From positions 1 through 32,426 of the forward strand of contig NZ_PRLD01000018.1 of the NCBI RefSeq assembly GCF_003287405.1: a stretch of 32,426 nt of DNA, in the 5' to 3' direction. This DNA is from Faecalibacterium prausnitzii. GTDB lineage: Bacteria; Bacillota; Clostridia; Oscillospirales; Ruminococcaceae. This document shows positions 14,858 to 22,169 of the stretch, one piece after another (the first letter of the stretch is position 1; every line of letters starts with the position of its first letter). Below the pieces are notes generated by a model. That model made no database searches, was not told the origin of the DNA, and saw only the letters and a list, made by a program, of their open reading frames with translations. A program made the translations under genes and the position numbers.

Positions 14858-14877
14858 TCTTTATGGAATCTTCAAAA
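14858..14877 (+). promoter_or_regulatory. Second response-regulator box candidate
   Basis: TCTTTATGGAATCTTCAAAA differs from the box at 10121-10140 by one base. TATCTA at 14893-14898 could be its -10. No gene follows before the next hairpin, so a regulated gene may have been lost, or the transcript is short. Confidence 0.5.
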
Positions 14878-14900
14878 ATTCCTCTTATCATGTATCTAAA

Positions 14901-14950
14901 GAAAAAACATCTGCCCAGCGGCAGAAAAGAAAAAAACCGCTGCTGGGCAG
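14901..14950 (-). terminator. Hairpin with minus-strand T tract
   Basis: CTGCCCAGC (14911-14919) pairs with GCTGGGCAG (14942-14950); the minus strand then reads ATGTTTTTTC. It could also stop plus-strand transcripts from the box at 14858. Confidence 0.4.
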
Positions 14951-15040
14951 ACCCATTTTCACGCTTAATTTATATTCACTGGTGGCGGTTTTGAGAAATC
15001 AAGGCCGCTGCTTTCTTTCTGTCATTCCCAGCAGTTAAAG

Positions 15041-15072
15041 GCATGGCGGCCCACGGGAGGACGCCGCCATGC
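15041..15072 (+). terminator. Perfect 10-bp hairpin, possible terminator
   Basis: GCATGGCGGC pairs with GCCGCCATGC over a 12-nt loop, then TGTTTTACT. The loop holds GGGAGG and the right arm the ATG of the 34-aa ORF, so the hairpin could also hide that start. Confidence 0.4.
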
Positions 15073-15173
15073 TGTTTTACTATCATTATAATCTAATCCA
15101 CTTCTACCGCTTAAAAAAAGCCTTGCCCCGCCACGGGAATATTCCGGCTATGAGTATAAACTATACCATGTAA
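15069..15173 (+). CDS. Candidate 34-aa peptide in the element leader
   Basis: ATG 15069 has GGGAGG at 8-nt spacing, but both lie inside a perfect hairpin. The peptide starts MLFYYHYNLIHFYRLKK, aromatic and basic, and ends INYTM. I know no family. It may be a leader peptide or chance. Confidence 0.25.
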   Translation: MLFYYHYNLIHFYRLKKALPRHGNIPAMSINYTM

Positions 15174-15198
15174 GAAAACAACAAAACGCTTCAAATCG

Positions 15199-15235
15199 TC
15201 GCCCGGTAGGTTTACGACCTGCCGGGCGATTTTTG
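15199..15235 (+). terminator. Strong intrinsic terminator
   Basis: The 13-bp stem TCGCCCGGTAGGT/ACCTGCCGGGCGA with one G-T pair has loop TTACG and is followed by TTTTTG. It is located 135 nt before the sigma-factor remnant. Confidence 0.8.
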
Positions 15236-15369
15236 TCGATTTTCGCGGATTGTCATTTCCGGCAAAAAATCAGATGGAAAAGGAGGCGGTCAGCAGACCA
15301 GGGCCAGCATAGGCCCCTGACAACGGACAGGATCATCCTGCTCACTCCCCACGGAAAGGGGGTGAGAAG

Positions 15370-15531
15370 ATGAAAGTTACCCCTGATGATTACGGGAGGC
15401 GCTGCCAGTTCGACCATTTTTGCAAGCTGGTACTGTACCATGAAGCCGTTGACTACTTCCGGGAAAGGAAGCGTCAGCGTGGCTGGGAAACATCCTTTGA
15501 AACGCTGCCGCTTTCGGAACTGGACACGCTA
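15370..15531 (+). pseudogene. N-terminal remnant of a conjugative-element sigma factor
   Basis: The frame opens with a good site (AAGGGGGTGAGAAG) and gives about 53 codons. They include KVTPDDYGRRCQFDHFC and KLVLYHEAVDYFRERKRQ, the start of the small sigma-70-like regulator found in many clostridial integrative elements (normally about 140 aa). After ELDTL the sequence turns into the antisense of a ribokinase fragment. The DNA-binding C-terminal part is lost. It marks the right end of the mobile-element scar. Confidence 0.6.
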
Positions 15532-15738
15532 ATCCACAAATGGTTGTCCATCTGCGCCGACACGACCCGCATGGTATACTGACAATCCAGCTCGTGCAAA
15601 GGCGATAGACTGGTTTGCGCCTTTCCCTCCAAAGCCCCGCTGCATGGACTTGGCTGCAAGGGTCTCTTTGGGCGCGAGAAAGTGCTCGACCTCATAGGTA
15701 TAATCGTAGTTGAGGGAACCAAACGAAAGGATTTTCAT
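15529..15738 (-). pseudogene. Ribokinase N-terminal fragment
   Basis: Sixty-nine codons match the N-terminus of PfkB-family ribokinase: KILSFGSLNYDYTYEVEHF, then GGKGANQS (the substrate-binding GGKGANQA motif), then GADGQPFVD. A TAG stop arises exactly at the junction with the sigma-factor remnant, and the ATP-binding C-terminal two thirds are absent. It begins 12 nt after the purine nucleoside phosphorylase stop, so both were one nucleoside/ribose-salvage operon before the deletion. Confidence 0.8.
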
Positions 15739-15750
15739 GGTATATCTTTT

Positions 15751-16575
15751 TTACTCCATTCTCTGAATCACCGCACCCAGCCATCGGCACAGGGTATCGC
15801 CTGCCTGATTTGCGATCTCCAGCACGCGGGCGTGGCTATGCTTGACCGTCTGGATGCCGGTGGCCATGTTAGTGATGCAGCTGACGGCCAGTACCTTCAT
15901 GCCCATGTAGTTGCAGACCATGGTTTCCGGCACGGTGCTCATGCCCACGGCATCGGCTCCCATCCCCGCAAAGGCGCGAATTTCAGCCGCCGTTTCATAG
16001 CAAGGACCCATAAAGCCCATGTAAACGCCCTCCTTGTAGGCAATGCCCAGTTCATCGGCGGTCTGCTTGGCAAGGTTCCGCAGTTCCAGACTGTAAGGTT
16101 CGGTCATGTCCGGGAAGCGGGGGCCGAAGCGCTCATCGTTGGGGCCAATGAGGGGGTTCGTGCCCATCATGTTGATGAAGTCGGTAATGAGCATCAGGGT
16201 GCCCGGCGCAAACTCCCGGTTGATGCCGCCGCAGGCGTTGGTCAACACCACCTTTTCCACGCCCAACAGCTTGAACACATAGAACGGGTAGCAGACTTCC
16301 TTCATGGAGTAGCCCTCATAGAAATGGAAGCGGCCTTCCATGGCGTAGACTTCCGTGTTCCCCAGCTTGCCAGCCAACAATGCACCTTTGTGTCCTGCCA
16401 CCGTGGATACCGGGAAGTTGGGGATATCCTTGTAGGACAGTTCTTCCGTGTCCGTAAAGTCCGCGGTCAGCTTGCCAAGGCCGGAGCCCAGCACCACCGC
16501 GATCTTCGGGCGCTTTTTCGTGTGCGTCTTGATATATTCCGCACTTTCCAGTGCCTTTTCATAAAGATGTTCCAT
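15751..16575 (-). CDS. Purine-nucleoside phosphorylase
   Basis: This 274-aa enzyme starts at ATG 16575, with AAAGGAGAG upstream. It is a trimeric (PNP-I / DeoD-type-II) phosphorylase. Visible features are phosphate-binding GSGLGKL (30-36), VAGHKGALLAGKLG, MEGRFHFYEGYS, TNACGGIN, YMGFMGPCYETAAE and GMSTVPE. It cleaves purine (deoxy)nucleosides with phosphate to base and ribose-1-phosphate in the cytoplasm. The gene has a good promoter with an inverted repeat over the -10. It formerly led into ribokinase, now truncated, so the pentose branch of the pathway is broken here. Confidence 0.93.
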   Translation of the reverse strand: MEHLYEKALESAEYIKTHTKKRPKIAVVLGSGLGKLTADFTDTEELSYKDIPNFPVSTVAGHKGALLAGKLGNTEVYAMEGRFHFYEGYSMKEVCYPFYVFKLLGVEKVVLTNACGGINREFAPGTLMLITDFINMMGTNPLIGPNDERFGPRFPDMTEPYSLELRNLAKQTADELGIAYKEGVYMGFMGPCYETAAEIRAFAGMGADAVGMSTVPETMVCNYMGMKVLAVSCITNMATGIQTVKHSHARVLEIANQAGDTLCRWLGAVIQRME

Positions 16576-16601
16576 ACCGTTCTCTCCTTTTCCCAAAAAT
16601 T

Positions 16602-16629
16602 CGATATACTCTCTGGGTTCAGTATATCG
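16602..16629. promoter_or_regulatory. Inverted repeat over the PNP promoter
   Basis: CGATATACT, 10 bp, then AGTATATCG is a perfect 9-bp dyad (15 bp with one mismatch if extended). It covers the -10 and the transcription start, a repressor position. The binding protein is unknown. Confidence 0.5.
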
Positions 16630-16649
16630 GATTTTTCAGGCCGATGCAA
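16621..16649 (-). promoter_or_regulatory. Promoter of the purine-nucleoside phosphorylase gene
   Basis: On the minus strand TTGCAT (16649-16644), 17 bp, then TATACT (16626-16621). Confidence 0.65.
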
Positions 16650-16671
16650 GACGCCCTTCATCGAGTCTTAT

Positions 16672-16726
16672 TAAAAACCAAGGAGCAGATACTTCACATC
16701 ACGAGTGTGTTGTATCTGCTCCTTGG
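16672..16726 (-). terminator. Terminator of the ADP-ribosylglycohydrolase gene
   Basis: A perfect 15-bp stem (16678-16692 with 16712-16726) is followed on the minus strand by TTTTTAA, 13 nt after the stop. Confidence 0.85.
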
Positions 16727-16739
16727 TTCTCCGAATGTC

Positions 16740-17540
16740 TTATCTCTGGCCGATGTTCCACCGAAACAGCTCATATCCTTCCCGGATATCCTCCGGCAGA
16801 CGTTTCAAAGTCTCGTCCCGCAGTTCCTGCGGCATCCCGTAAAAAGCTTCGGCAATGCCGCCGGTGATGCAGGCAAGGGTGTCGCTGTCGCCGCCCAGAG
16901 AAACTGCATTGCGAAGTGCATCCTCAAAACTGACGCTTTCCAGAAAAGCAATGATTGCTTCCGGCACAGTTTCCTGACAGGTCTCCACATGATGATAGGT
17001 CGGCCGAATTTCATCGCAGGTACGGTTCAGGTCATAACCGAAGGTCTGCTCCACATATTGTTTGATTTCCGACTTGCTGTGGCCGGTACGGGCCAGAAAA
17101 ATCACTGCCGCTGTGGCCTGCGCGCCTTTGATGCCCTCCGGGTGGTTGTGGGTGACTTCAGCGGTCACTTTTGCCATTTCCAGCGTTTTGTCCAGCGTAT
17201 CGAACAGCCAGCCCGCTGCCGCCACCCGCATAGCCGAGCCGTTACCGAAACTGCCATAGGGATTCGGATTTTCTGCGTGCAGCCACCGGCGGAACATCCC
17301 GCCGTAACCGGCATGGGGATATTCACGGCCCCAGAACCGCATTTCATGCTGCACTGCACAAAATGTTCTCTCCGGCAGACCCTTTCCGTTAATCAGACCA
17401 ACTGCCACCGCAGCGGTCATGACGGTATCATCGGTGAAGTGCGATTTTTCGCTCAACAGCGCAAAGTCCTTGTGCTTGTAATTGTTGTGGTCAAATTCAA
17501 AGGGGCTGCCCACGATATCGCCCAAAATTGCTCCCAACAT
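16740..17540 (-). CDS. ADP-ribosylglycohydrolase family protein
   Basis: This 266-aa protein belongs to the DraG/ARH fold. Metal-site motifs are N-terminal GAILGDIVGSPFE, TDDT at 36-39 and C-terminal SLGGDSDTLACITGG, giving the two-Mg centre. Members remove ADP-ribose from proteins or cleave related ADP-ribosyl compounds. The start has GGGAGG upstream. It lies 14 nt after the vWA-protein remnant on the same strand, so they were probably co-transcribed. A macro-domain protein at 25 kb gives the genome another ADP-ribose-handling activity. Confidence 0.88.
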   Translation of the reverse strand: MLGAILGDIVGSPFEFDHNNYKHKDFALLSEKSHFTDDTVMTAAVAVGLINGKGLPERTFCAVQHEMRFWGREYPHAGYGGMFRRWLHAENPNPYGSFGNGSAMRVAAAGWLFDTLDKTLEMAKVTAEVTHNHPEGIKGAQATAAVIFLARTGHSKSEIKQYVEQTFGYDLNRTCDEIRPTYHHVETCQETVPEAIIAFLESVSFEDALRNAVSLGGDSDTLACITGGIAEAFYGMPQELRDETLKRLPEDIREGYELFRWNIGQR

Positions 17541-17554
17541 GGCTGTTTCCTCCC

Positions 17555-18145
17555 TTACCTATGATGCCGCTTCTGGAAATCAGCTTCGATCTGTTCTTTC
17601 CACTCTGCGCCGATGGACGCGCAGCAGGGTGCTTCCCGCATCCGGGAGACTGTCTCGCTGACAACGTGGTAGTTGACCGCCACGCCCTGTGCGTCATTCT
17701 CGAACCGCACAGCCCGGTCGGACGAGATGCCGAAGCGGGCAGCTTCCTTCACGGCGTCCATGTTGGCACCGAGGAACAGGAACTCCCAGCCGTATTGCTC
17801 TTTTTCCCGCTCGATCATCCGGCGGATCTTCTCATAGCTAAACCGTTTGCTGGCGTTTTCCAGTCCGTCGGTGGTGATGACAAAGATGACCTTTTCGGCA
17901 CGCTCGTCCTCCGGCAGATGGCGCTGAATGTTCGCCATCTTCTCCACGCCGTAGCCAATGGCGTCCAGTAGCGCCGTACAGCCCCGGACGTAATAGTCCT
18001 TTTCGGTCAGCGGTGCAACAGCCTTCAGTGGGAAACGGTCGTGCAGCAGCTGCACCTCATGGTCGAACAGGATCGTGGTCACATTGGCCTCGCCCTCCTG
18101 CTCCTTCTGCCGGGTCAGCATAGCATTGAACCCGCCGATGGTATC
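17555..18145 (-). pseudogene. vWA-domain protein, N-terminally truncated
   Basis: About 197 codons start at DTIGGFNAM and continue through TTILFDHEV, VRGCTALLDAIG, VIFVITTDGLENAS and a charged tail. This is a von Willebrand A-like protein of the VWA_2 type. The N-terminal strand carrying the MIDAS DxSxS motif is gone and the frame upstream is foreign (an iron-ADH fragment in other frames). The long open frame up to 18322 is therefore accidental. It is probably inactive because the metal site is incomplete, though the distal TDG part of the MIDAS remains. Confidence 0.7.
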
Positions 18146-18338
18146 GGCGCACCGGAGACGATGTCCATGTTGCAGATTACTGCGTCTGCCGCCTGCATGG
18201 GAATGGACTTCTTCTGCCCGTCGATGATGATGGAGCAGATGTCCGCCGTGAAGCGTCGGAGGAGACGATTGTCGGCACGGCGATGAACGGGATACCGAGC
18301 TTGTAAGCGCTGTAACGCGCAAAGTCCATCAGCGTGTT
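18146..18338 (-). pseudogene. Iron-containing dehydrogenase (GldA/G1PDH-like) internal fragment
   Basis: Two frames read TLMDFARYSAYKLGIPFIAV, then PTIVSSDAS, then after a frame change TADICSIIIDGQKKSIPMQ, ending NMDIVSGAP. The order is that of the glycerol / glycerol-1-phosphate dehydrogenase superfamily (LGIP-PT-S-DA, DG-KK, D-VI-NAP). The break is explained by about 4 missing bases between GCTTC and ACGGC. Only an internal piece remains, joined directly to the vWA remnant. Confidence 0.55.
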
Positions 18339-18373
18339 TGTATGAATTTTTCAAGAACCAATACAGGATAACT

Positions 18374-18429
18374 CCGAAAAATCGCGCTGAAAAGGGGAAC
18401 GCCGCGAACGACGTTCCCCTTTTCAGCGC
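18374..18429 (-). terminator. Terminator of the alpha/beta hydrolase gene
   Basis: A perfect 18-bp stem (18384-18401 with 18412-18429) has a 10-nt loop and on the minus strand continues GATTTTTCGG. Confidence 0.9.
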
Positions 18430-18455
18430 ATAAGGAGTGAGAATAAATTGCAAGC

Positions 18456-20381
18456 TTACATGAGCCAGAAACCGTCTGTTCTGGTGTTTGCGACCGTAAC
18501 GAATGTGTAGAATATACCCATTACAATACCACCGAGATAAATATTACCGGTTTTATCGTAGAACTTTCGTCCTATGATTGTGGCAATGGGGATAAGAACA
18601 ACAAGCGGGAAGAGATTTATAACACGTATTGCGTTGAGTGGGAGATGCCCTGTTGAGGCAAACGTTATATACTGGAACGCAATGATTATGGATATACCCA
18701 ATATATTGCCAATGCAGCTTACGAGAAGGACTTTCCATTCTGCCCATCCCTCAATACGGTTGCTGTTAGTGAACAGAGAGTTGCCGATGTAGAATACCGC
18801 AAATCCGATAACATAGGTCAGTGCAAGAACAAGATGCATGGGCTCGAATGTCTTTACAGCAATGACCCATATTCTGAAGTCAACCTTGAAGAGAAAGTCT
18901 GCAAGGAACACTATGTAGTAAAGGATTGCTACAACGAGGGCTGAGAGCAGCAGACTTTTGAAGAATCTCTTTGCGGAGATTCTGACACCAATATCATCAA
19001 GCGTTCTGCCTCTCTTTGCGTAGTAGAATTTGAACATCAAGATATAGACGATGAGGGAGAGGGCGGTAATGCAGAGAGACCATACAACCAGCTCGTTTGT
19101 GTTGGGCTGTCCAAAGAAGTCGTTGTATGTACTGGGAGCGACGCTGCCTGCGCCGATCCACTTGTATTCAACAGGGAAGAGAAGCAACGGAGGTATTGCT
19201 GCATACAAAATCCACTGAAGCCAGTATATAAGCTTGTCCTTGCTGCCCGTGAATCCGGGGAGCTTGCGCGGCGTTTCAGCGGCAGCGAGTTCAGAGAAGA
19301 ACGGGAGCTTCATAAAAGCACAGGCAAGAGGATAAATAAGCATGAACAGACCAATGAGACCGATGAGATTCATTATCTCTTTGAGGAGCCATACTTGGTT
19401 GGTATTGGCGATTTCTTCATGTCCGGCGGGAACACCGAGTACGGTATAAAAATAGGTAATGAGGTCAGCGGCGGATGCCTTGGAAAAATGATTGAGGGGG
19501 TGTATTTCCTTGTTAACGAAAATCACACGGCTGTAAGTCTCTCCATCAATCTCGCCGTAATAGAATTTGCCGTCTTCTACTTTCTGACCGTGCTCAAGAC
19601 CGGCGCCAATCTGATCGACAAAGTCAATTGCCTTATCGCTCTCAAGGAAGCGACGTACATCTCCTCCAACGCTGTCGCACATCGTGTTCCCTTCGTCACA
19701 GGAAGCGTATATGACACCATAGTTTACTGCAAGATCAACAGGTGCGTTTATTTCTTCCATGAGTGCTTCAAGCTCACTCGTAAGGGTAAAACTCTGAGTA
19801 GTGGAAGAACTTCCGCCTACAGTAGCATCTTCAAGCTTGAAGCTGTCAAACCAAGGTTCAGAACCTACAAGGAGAACCGCTTTCAGCTTCATGGGCTGAC
19901 CGGCAGCAGCGCGGATGAGATTCTCTTTCATGGCTTCATTTGCCATTTTTGCGCCTCTTGAATGACCGGTGACAGCTATAAGAGACTGATCAACGAAATC
20001 AAGCTCATAGAGATAGTCAACAGCATCAACGGAGGTCATGTGCCACGTCTCAAAGTCTGCCGGGCTTGAATGTCCATGACGGTATTCATCGACATTAAGG
20101 ACAACATAACCGCGCCGAGATAGTTCGATCGCGTTAACGTCCTGCATTTCCTTGTTGTTGTAATTGCCGTGGCAGGTAACGATGCCGGGTAATGGATTCT
20201 CTGCGGTCGCGTCCTTAGGTCTATAAAGATGACCGCATAGTGTTGAACCACTATCTGTGACAATGTTGACGGTGGTAATCTGAACCTTGCCAAAATCGGT
20301 TTGAATCAGAGAGGCAAAAATGCAGCTCACCAGTATCAGGACCAGTGCGATACAAAACACTCTTTTTGCTGATTTACTCAT
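18456..20381 (-). CDS. Alpha/beta hydrolase fused to a multi-pass membrane domain
   Basis: This is a 641-aa protein. The start is at ATG 20381, with AAAGGAAG upstream. Residues 7-27 form a signal-anchor helix. An alpha/beta-hydrolase domain follows (about 35-320) with LPGIVTCHGN, GHSRG (139-143, nucleophile S141) and a late His candidate in HPLNH. From about 350 to the C-terminus there are eight or so membrane helices. The hydrolase domain therefore probably sits outside the membrane as a lipase/esterase-like enzyme. GC and codon use are clearly lower than in the neighbouring genes, pointing to transfer. The substrate is unknown. Confidence 0.8.
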   Translation of the reverse strand: MSKSAKRVFCIALVLILVSCIFASLIQTDFGKVQITTVNIVTDSGSTLCGHLYRPKDATAENPLPGIVTCHGNYNNKEMQDVNAIELSRRGYVVLNVDEYRHGHSSPADFETWHMTSVDAVDYLYELDFVDQSLIAVTGHSRGAKMANEAMKENLIRAAAGQPMKLKAVLLVGSEPWFDSFKLEDATVGGSSSTTQSFTLTSELEALMEEINAPVDLAVNYGVIYASCDEGNTMCDSVGGDVRRFLESDKAIDFVDQIGAGLEHGQKVEDGKFYYGEIDGETYSRVIFVNKEIHPLNHFSKASAADLITYFYTVLGVPAGHEEIANTNQVWLLKEIMNLIGLIGLFMLIYPLACAFMKLPFFSELAAAETPRKLPGFTGSKDKLIYWLQWILYAAIPPLLLFPVEYKWIGAGSVAPSTYNDFFGQPNTNELVVWSLCITALSLIVYILMFKFYYAKRGRTLDDIGVRISAKRFFKSLLLSALVVAILYYIVFLADFLFKVDFRIWVIAVKTFEPMHLVLALTYVIGFAVFYIGNSLFTNSNRIEGWAEWKVLLVSCIGNILGISIIIAFQYITFASTGHLPLNAIRVINLFPLVVLIPIATIIGRKFYDKTGNIYLGGIVMGIFYTFVTVANTRTDGFWLM

Positions 20382-20658
20382 TTCTTTACTTCCTTTCATT
20401 CTTTTTTTGTGGAGAGATGTTAGTACTATCACTTATCTCTCAAACGTTGGTTTCATTCTATCCGTCAATTTGCTGATTGTCATTATTCACAATCTGTACA
20501 TTTTAAAACAATTTTGTGGTGCTGTTGTGCGAAATATGGCAAATATGCGCATATAATTTGAAAAAATATCATCATTTACAAAAATATTTTATTTAATTTG
20601 TACAAACACTACAAAAGCGTGCTAACCGCGGCATACGTCCGAACGAGTGGACAACAGC

Positions 20659-20705
20659 AAAAAAGCAGCACGGAAAGTTCCTGACATTCTGTGCTGCTTT
20701 TTTTG
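20659..20705 (+). terminator. Bidirectional terminator
   Basis: AAAAAAGCAGCAC (20659-20671) pairs with GTGCTGCTTTTTT (20691-20703), giving T runs on both strands. Confidence 0.8.
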
Positions 20706-20763
20706 GGATAAAGAGCGGATTTGCAAAAAAATGCTGTATTTTGCCGCCGTGCGTATTATTCTG

Positions 20764-20789
20764 ACTGTGGTACATATATGTACCACAGT
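20764..20789. promoter_or_regulatory. Perfect 26-bp palindrome
   Basis: Arms ACTGTGGTACATA and TATGTACCACAGT meet without a loop. It lies 90 bp before a 27-codon ORF with an ideal ribosome binding site. It may be a strong operator or a cruciform/replication-type site. Confidence 0.6.
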
Positions 20790-20879
20790 GCTGCACAACG
20801 GCAGGCATGAGCGCGCGGCAACGCAAGCTTATGCCGCGTAACGGCGGTTAGCTACATCTCCGCAAAGGAGGTGAAGCAT

Positions 20880-20963
20880 ATGCGTTTGACGATAACTACA
20901 ACACTGCGTAAGCTGATGTTCCAGTTTATCATTAAAAGAAGAAACCGTCACTCTGGCAAGTGA
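20880..20963 (+). CDS. Candidate 27-aa basic peptide
   Basis: ATG 20880 has AAAGGAGGTG at ideal spacing, the best site in the region. The peptide starts MRLTITTTLRKLMFQF and ends KRRNRHSGK, with a moderately hydrophobic front and a strongly basic tail. The stop lies inside a 13-bp terminator hairpin, so gene and terminator are compactly merged. This recalls tiny toxin or leader genes, but I cannot name a family. No antisense RNA gene is evident beyond the possibility that the palindrome upstream controls it. Confidence 0.45.
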   Translation: MRLTITTTLRKLMFQFIIKRRNRHSGK

Positions 20964-20972
20964 CGGTTTCTT
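20939..20972 (+). terminator. Terminator overlapping the 27-aa ORF end
   Basis: AAGAAACCGTCAC (20939-20951) pairs with GTGACGGTTTCTT (20960-20972), with an 8-nt loop. Confidence 0.7.
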
Positions 20973-21043
20973 GAGCTTTCTCATGTAAACACCATTTATC
21001 CGGGCTAACCGCTTGCTACAGCACCCTTTTCACTTAATATTTT

Positions 21044-21087
21044 AGCGTCCGGCTTCGATTCTGTCAAGCCGGACGCTGCTGTTTTTT
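21044..21087 (+). terminator. Second plus-strand terminator
   Basis: AGCGTCCGGCTT (21044-21055) pairs with AAGCCGGACGCT (21066-21077), then GCTGTTTTTT. It lies tail to tail with the AraC-type gene and seems to stop leftover plus-strand transcription. Confidence 0.75.
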
Positions 21088-21115
21088 ATATCGTGTATCG
21101 ACGATGCAATAAATG

Positions 21116-22153
21116 CTAAATTTTTCCTAGGGAGGGGGCAGCGCTGCTGCTCCTCTTCAGCTTTCGGTATGTCAGCGGGGTCACGCCCTCGAAACGCTTG
21201 AAGAGCTTGACAAAATAGCTCACGTCCAAAAAGCCGAGCGCGGAGGCGATGGCGCTAACGCTGTCGGGCGTGCTGCGCAGCAGCTCCTTTGCGCGCTCCA
21301 CCTTGCGGCGGTTGACGTAGTCGGTATAATTCTCGCCTATGTCATGCTGGAAAAGGCGCGAGAAATAGCTGCGGCTCAGGAGGCAGAGCGATGCCATTTC
21401 GTGCATGGGTATTATCTCGTGCAGGTGCTCTTCTATGTATACGACGGCGGGGTATACCATGCTGCTTTTCTGAACGGTCTCTTCCACGCCAATGCACTCC
21501 TCCTTGCCGGTGAGCGCGTGTATCTCTACAGGGACGTCTGCACCGGCAGCGTGAACATCTCCCGGAAGACTTCTCAGCCGCCATTCATAGCTCATCATCC
21601 GCGCGCGATTGTCAACGGCGCAGGCGACGATATACTGCACAATGGCATTTATCATGTCCGCGATACCGCGTATGCGCTCATACTCCATCTCGGGCAGACG
21701 CTGGTACAGCTCGCGCAGATCGGGCTGCAAGGCGCTCACCGCGTCGTCGGTATGGACTGCGCTTATCTCGTTGACAAGGCGCTCCACTCCCGCGTCGGAG
21801 CCGTTCGAGATGCGCACCTGCCCGAACATCACTGCGCCGAGGTATTGATCGCCAACGGTTATCGGTACGGCGACATCCACAATGCCGCAGTGGCACAGAT
21901 AGATGAACGGCTGATTGAGGCGTACCGCCTCCAGCCCGGCGAGCGAATCGCACTTCTGGCAGCGTTTGCAGGATATGGGGTTTTCGCGGATGATACTGCA
22001 GAAATCCGTGCGCATGCTGTGCTTCGTGATGGGCGTCCCCTTGTAGTCTATCGTGATTATAGCGGTGCCTGTCGCCTTTGCGAGCTGATCCTGTACCGCC
22101 TCCCAGCGGGGAATGTCCAATATGGATTTTATGTCGAATTTGCCCTTACTCAT
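21116..22153 (-). CDS. PocR-domain AraC-family transcriptional regulator
   Basis: This 345-aa regulator is taken from ATG 22153 (AAGGG upstream); the GTG at 22177 has no site. The N-terminal PocR-type ligand domain (about 10-170) has a Cys set, C52, C62, C65, C68, C87 and C89, within CSII, CKRCQKCD and LCHCG. This is the usual PocR metal- or redox-binding cluster. The C-terminal AraC domain (about 235-345) has two helix-turn-helix units, including SLCLLSRSYFSRLFQHDIG and LGFLDVSYFVKLFKRFEGVTP. PocR-AraC proteins commonly sense diols, sugars or small hydrocarbons. No obvious target operon is adjacent. Confidence 0.85.
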   Translation of the reverse strand: MSKGKFDIKSILDIPRWEAVQDQLAKATGTAIITIDYKGTPITKHSMRTDFCSIIRENPISCKRCQKCDSLAGLEAVRLNQPFIYLCHCGIVDVAVPITVGDQYLGAVMFGQVRISNGSDAGVERLVNEISAVHTDDAVSALQPDLRELYQRLPEMEYERIRGIADMINAIVQYIVACAVDNRARMMSYEWRLRSLPGDVHAAGADVPVEIHALTGKEECIGVEETVQKSSMVYPAVVYIEEHLHEIIPMHEMASLCLLSRSYFSRLFQHDIGENYTDYVNRRKVERAKELLRSTPDSVSAIASALGFLDVSYFVKLFKRFEGVTPLTYRKLKRSSSAAPSLGKI

Positions 22154-22169
22154 CTTGATAAATCCCTTC

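Larger units (their letters stand above)
14951..15368. other. Mobile-element intergenic region with stacked hairpins
   Basis: This holds the hairpin at 15041-15072, a 34-codon ORF and the terminator at 15199-15235, all upstream of the sigma-factor remnant. Such structured leaders are usual ahead of this sigma gene in conjugative elements. No other gene is visible. Confidence 0.4.
20382..20879. other. AT-rich gene-free region with palindromes
   Basis: No credible gene is seen. It holds an inverted repeat at 20475-20494 (GATTGT, 8 bp, ACAATC) in front of the hydrolase gene, a terminator, a 26-bp palindrome and copies of GCTAACCGC at 20621 and, inverted, at 20844 (a third, direct, at 21004). 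Confidence 0.5.

Noticed and set aside
15682-16674. 330-codon plus-strand frame
   Set aside because: It is antisense to purine-nucleoside phosphorylase, which has clear motifs, a promoter and a ribosome binding site.
20647-20841. 64-codon plus-strand frame
   Set aside because: Its first codons encode both arms of a strong terminator and its end crosses the 26-bp palindrome; there is no ribosome binding site.
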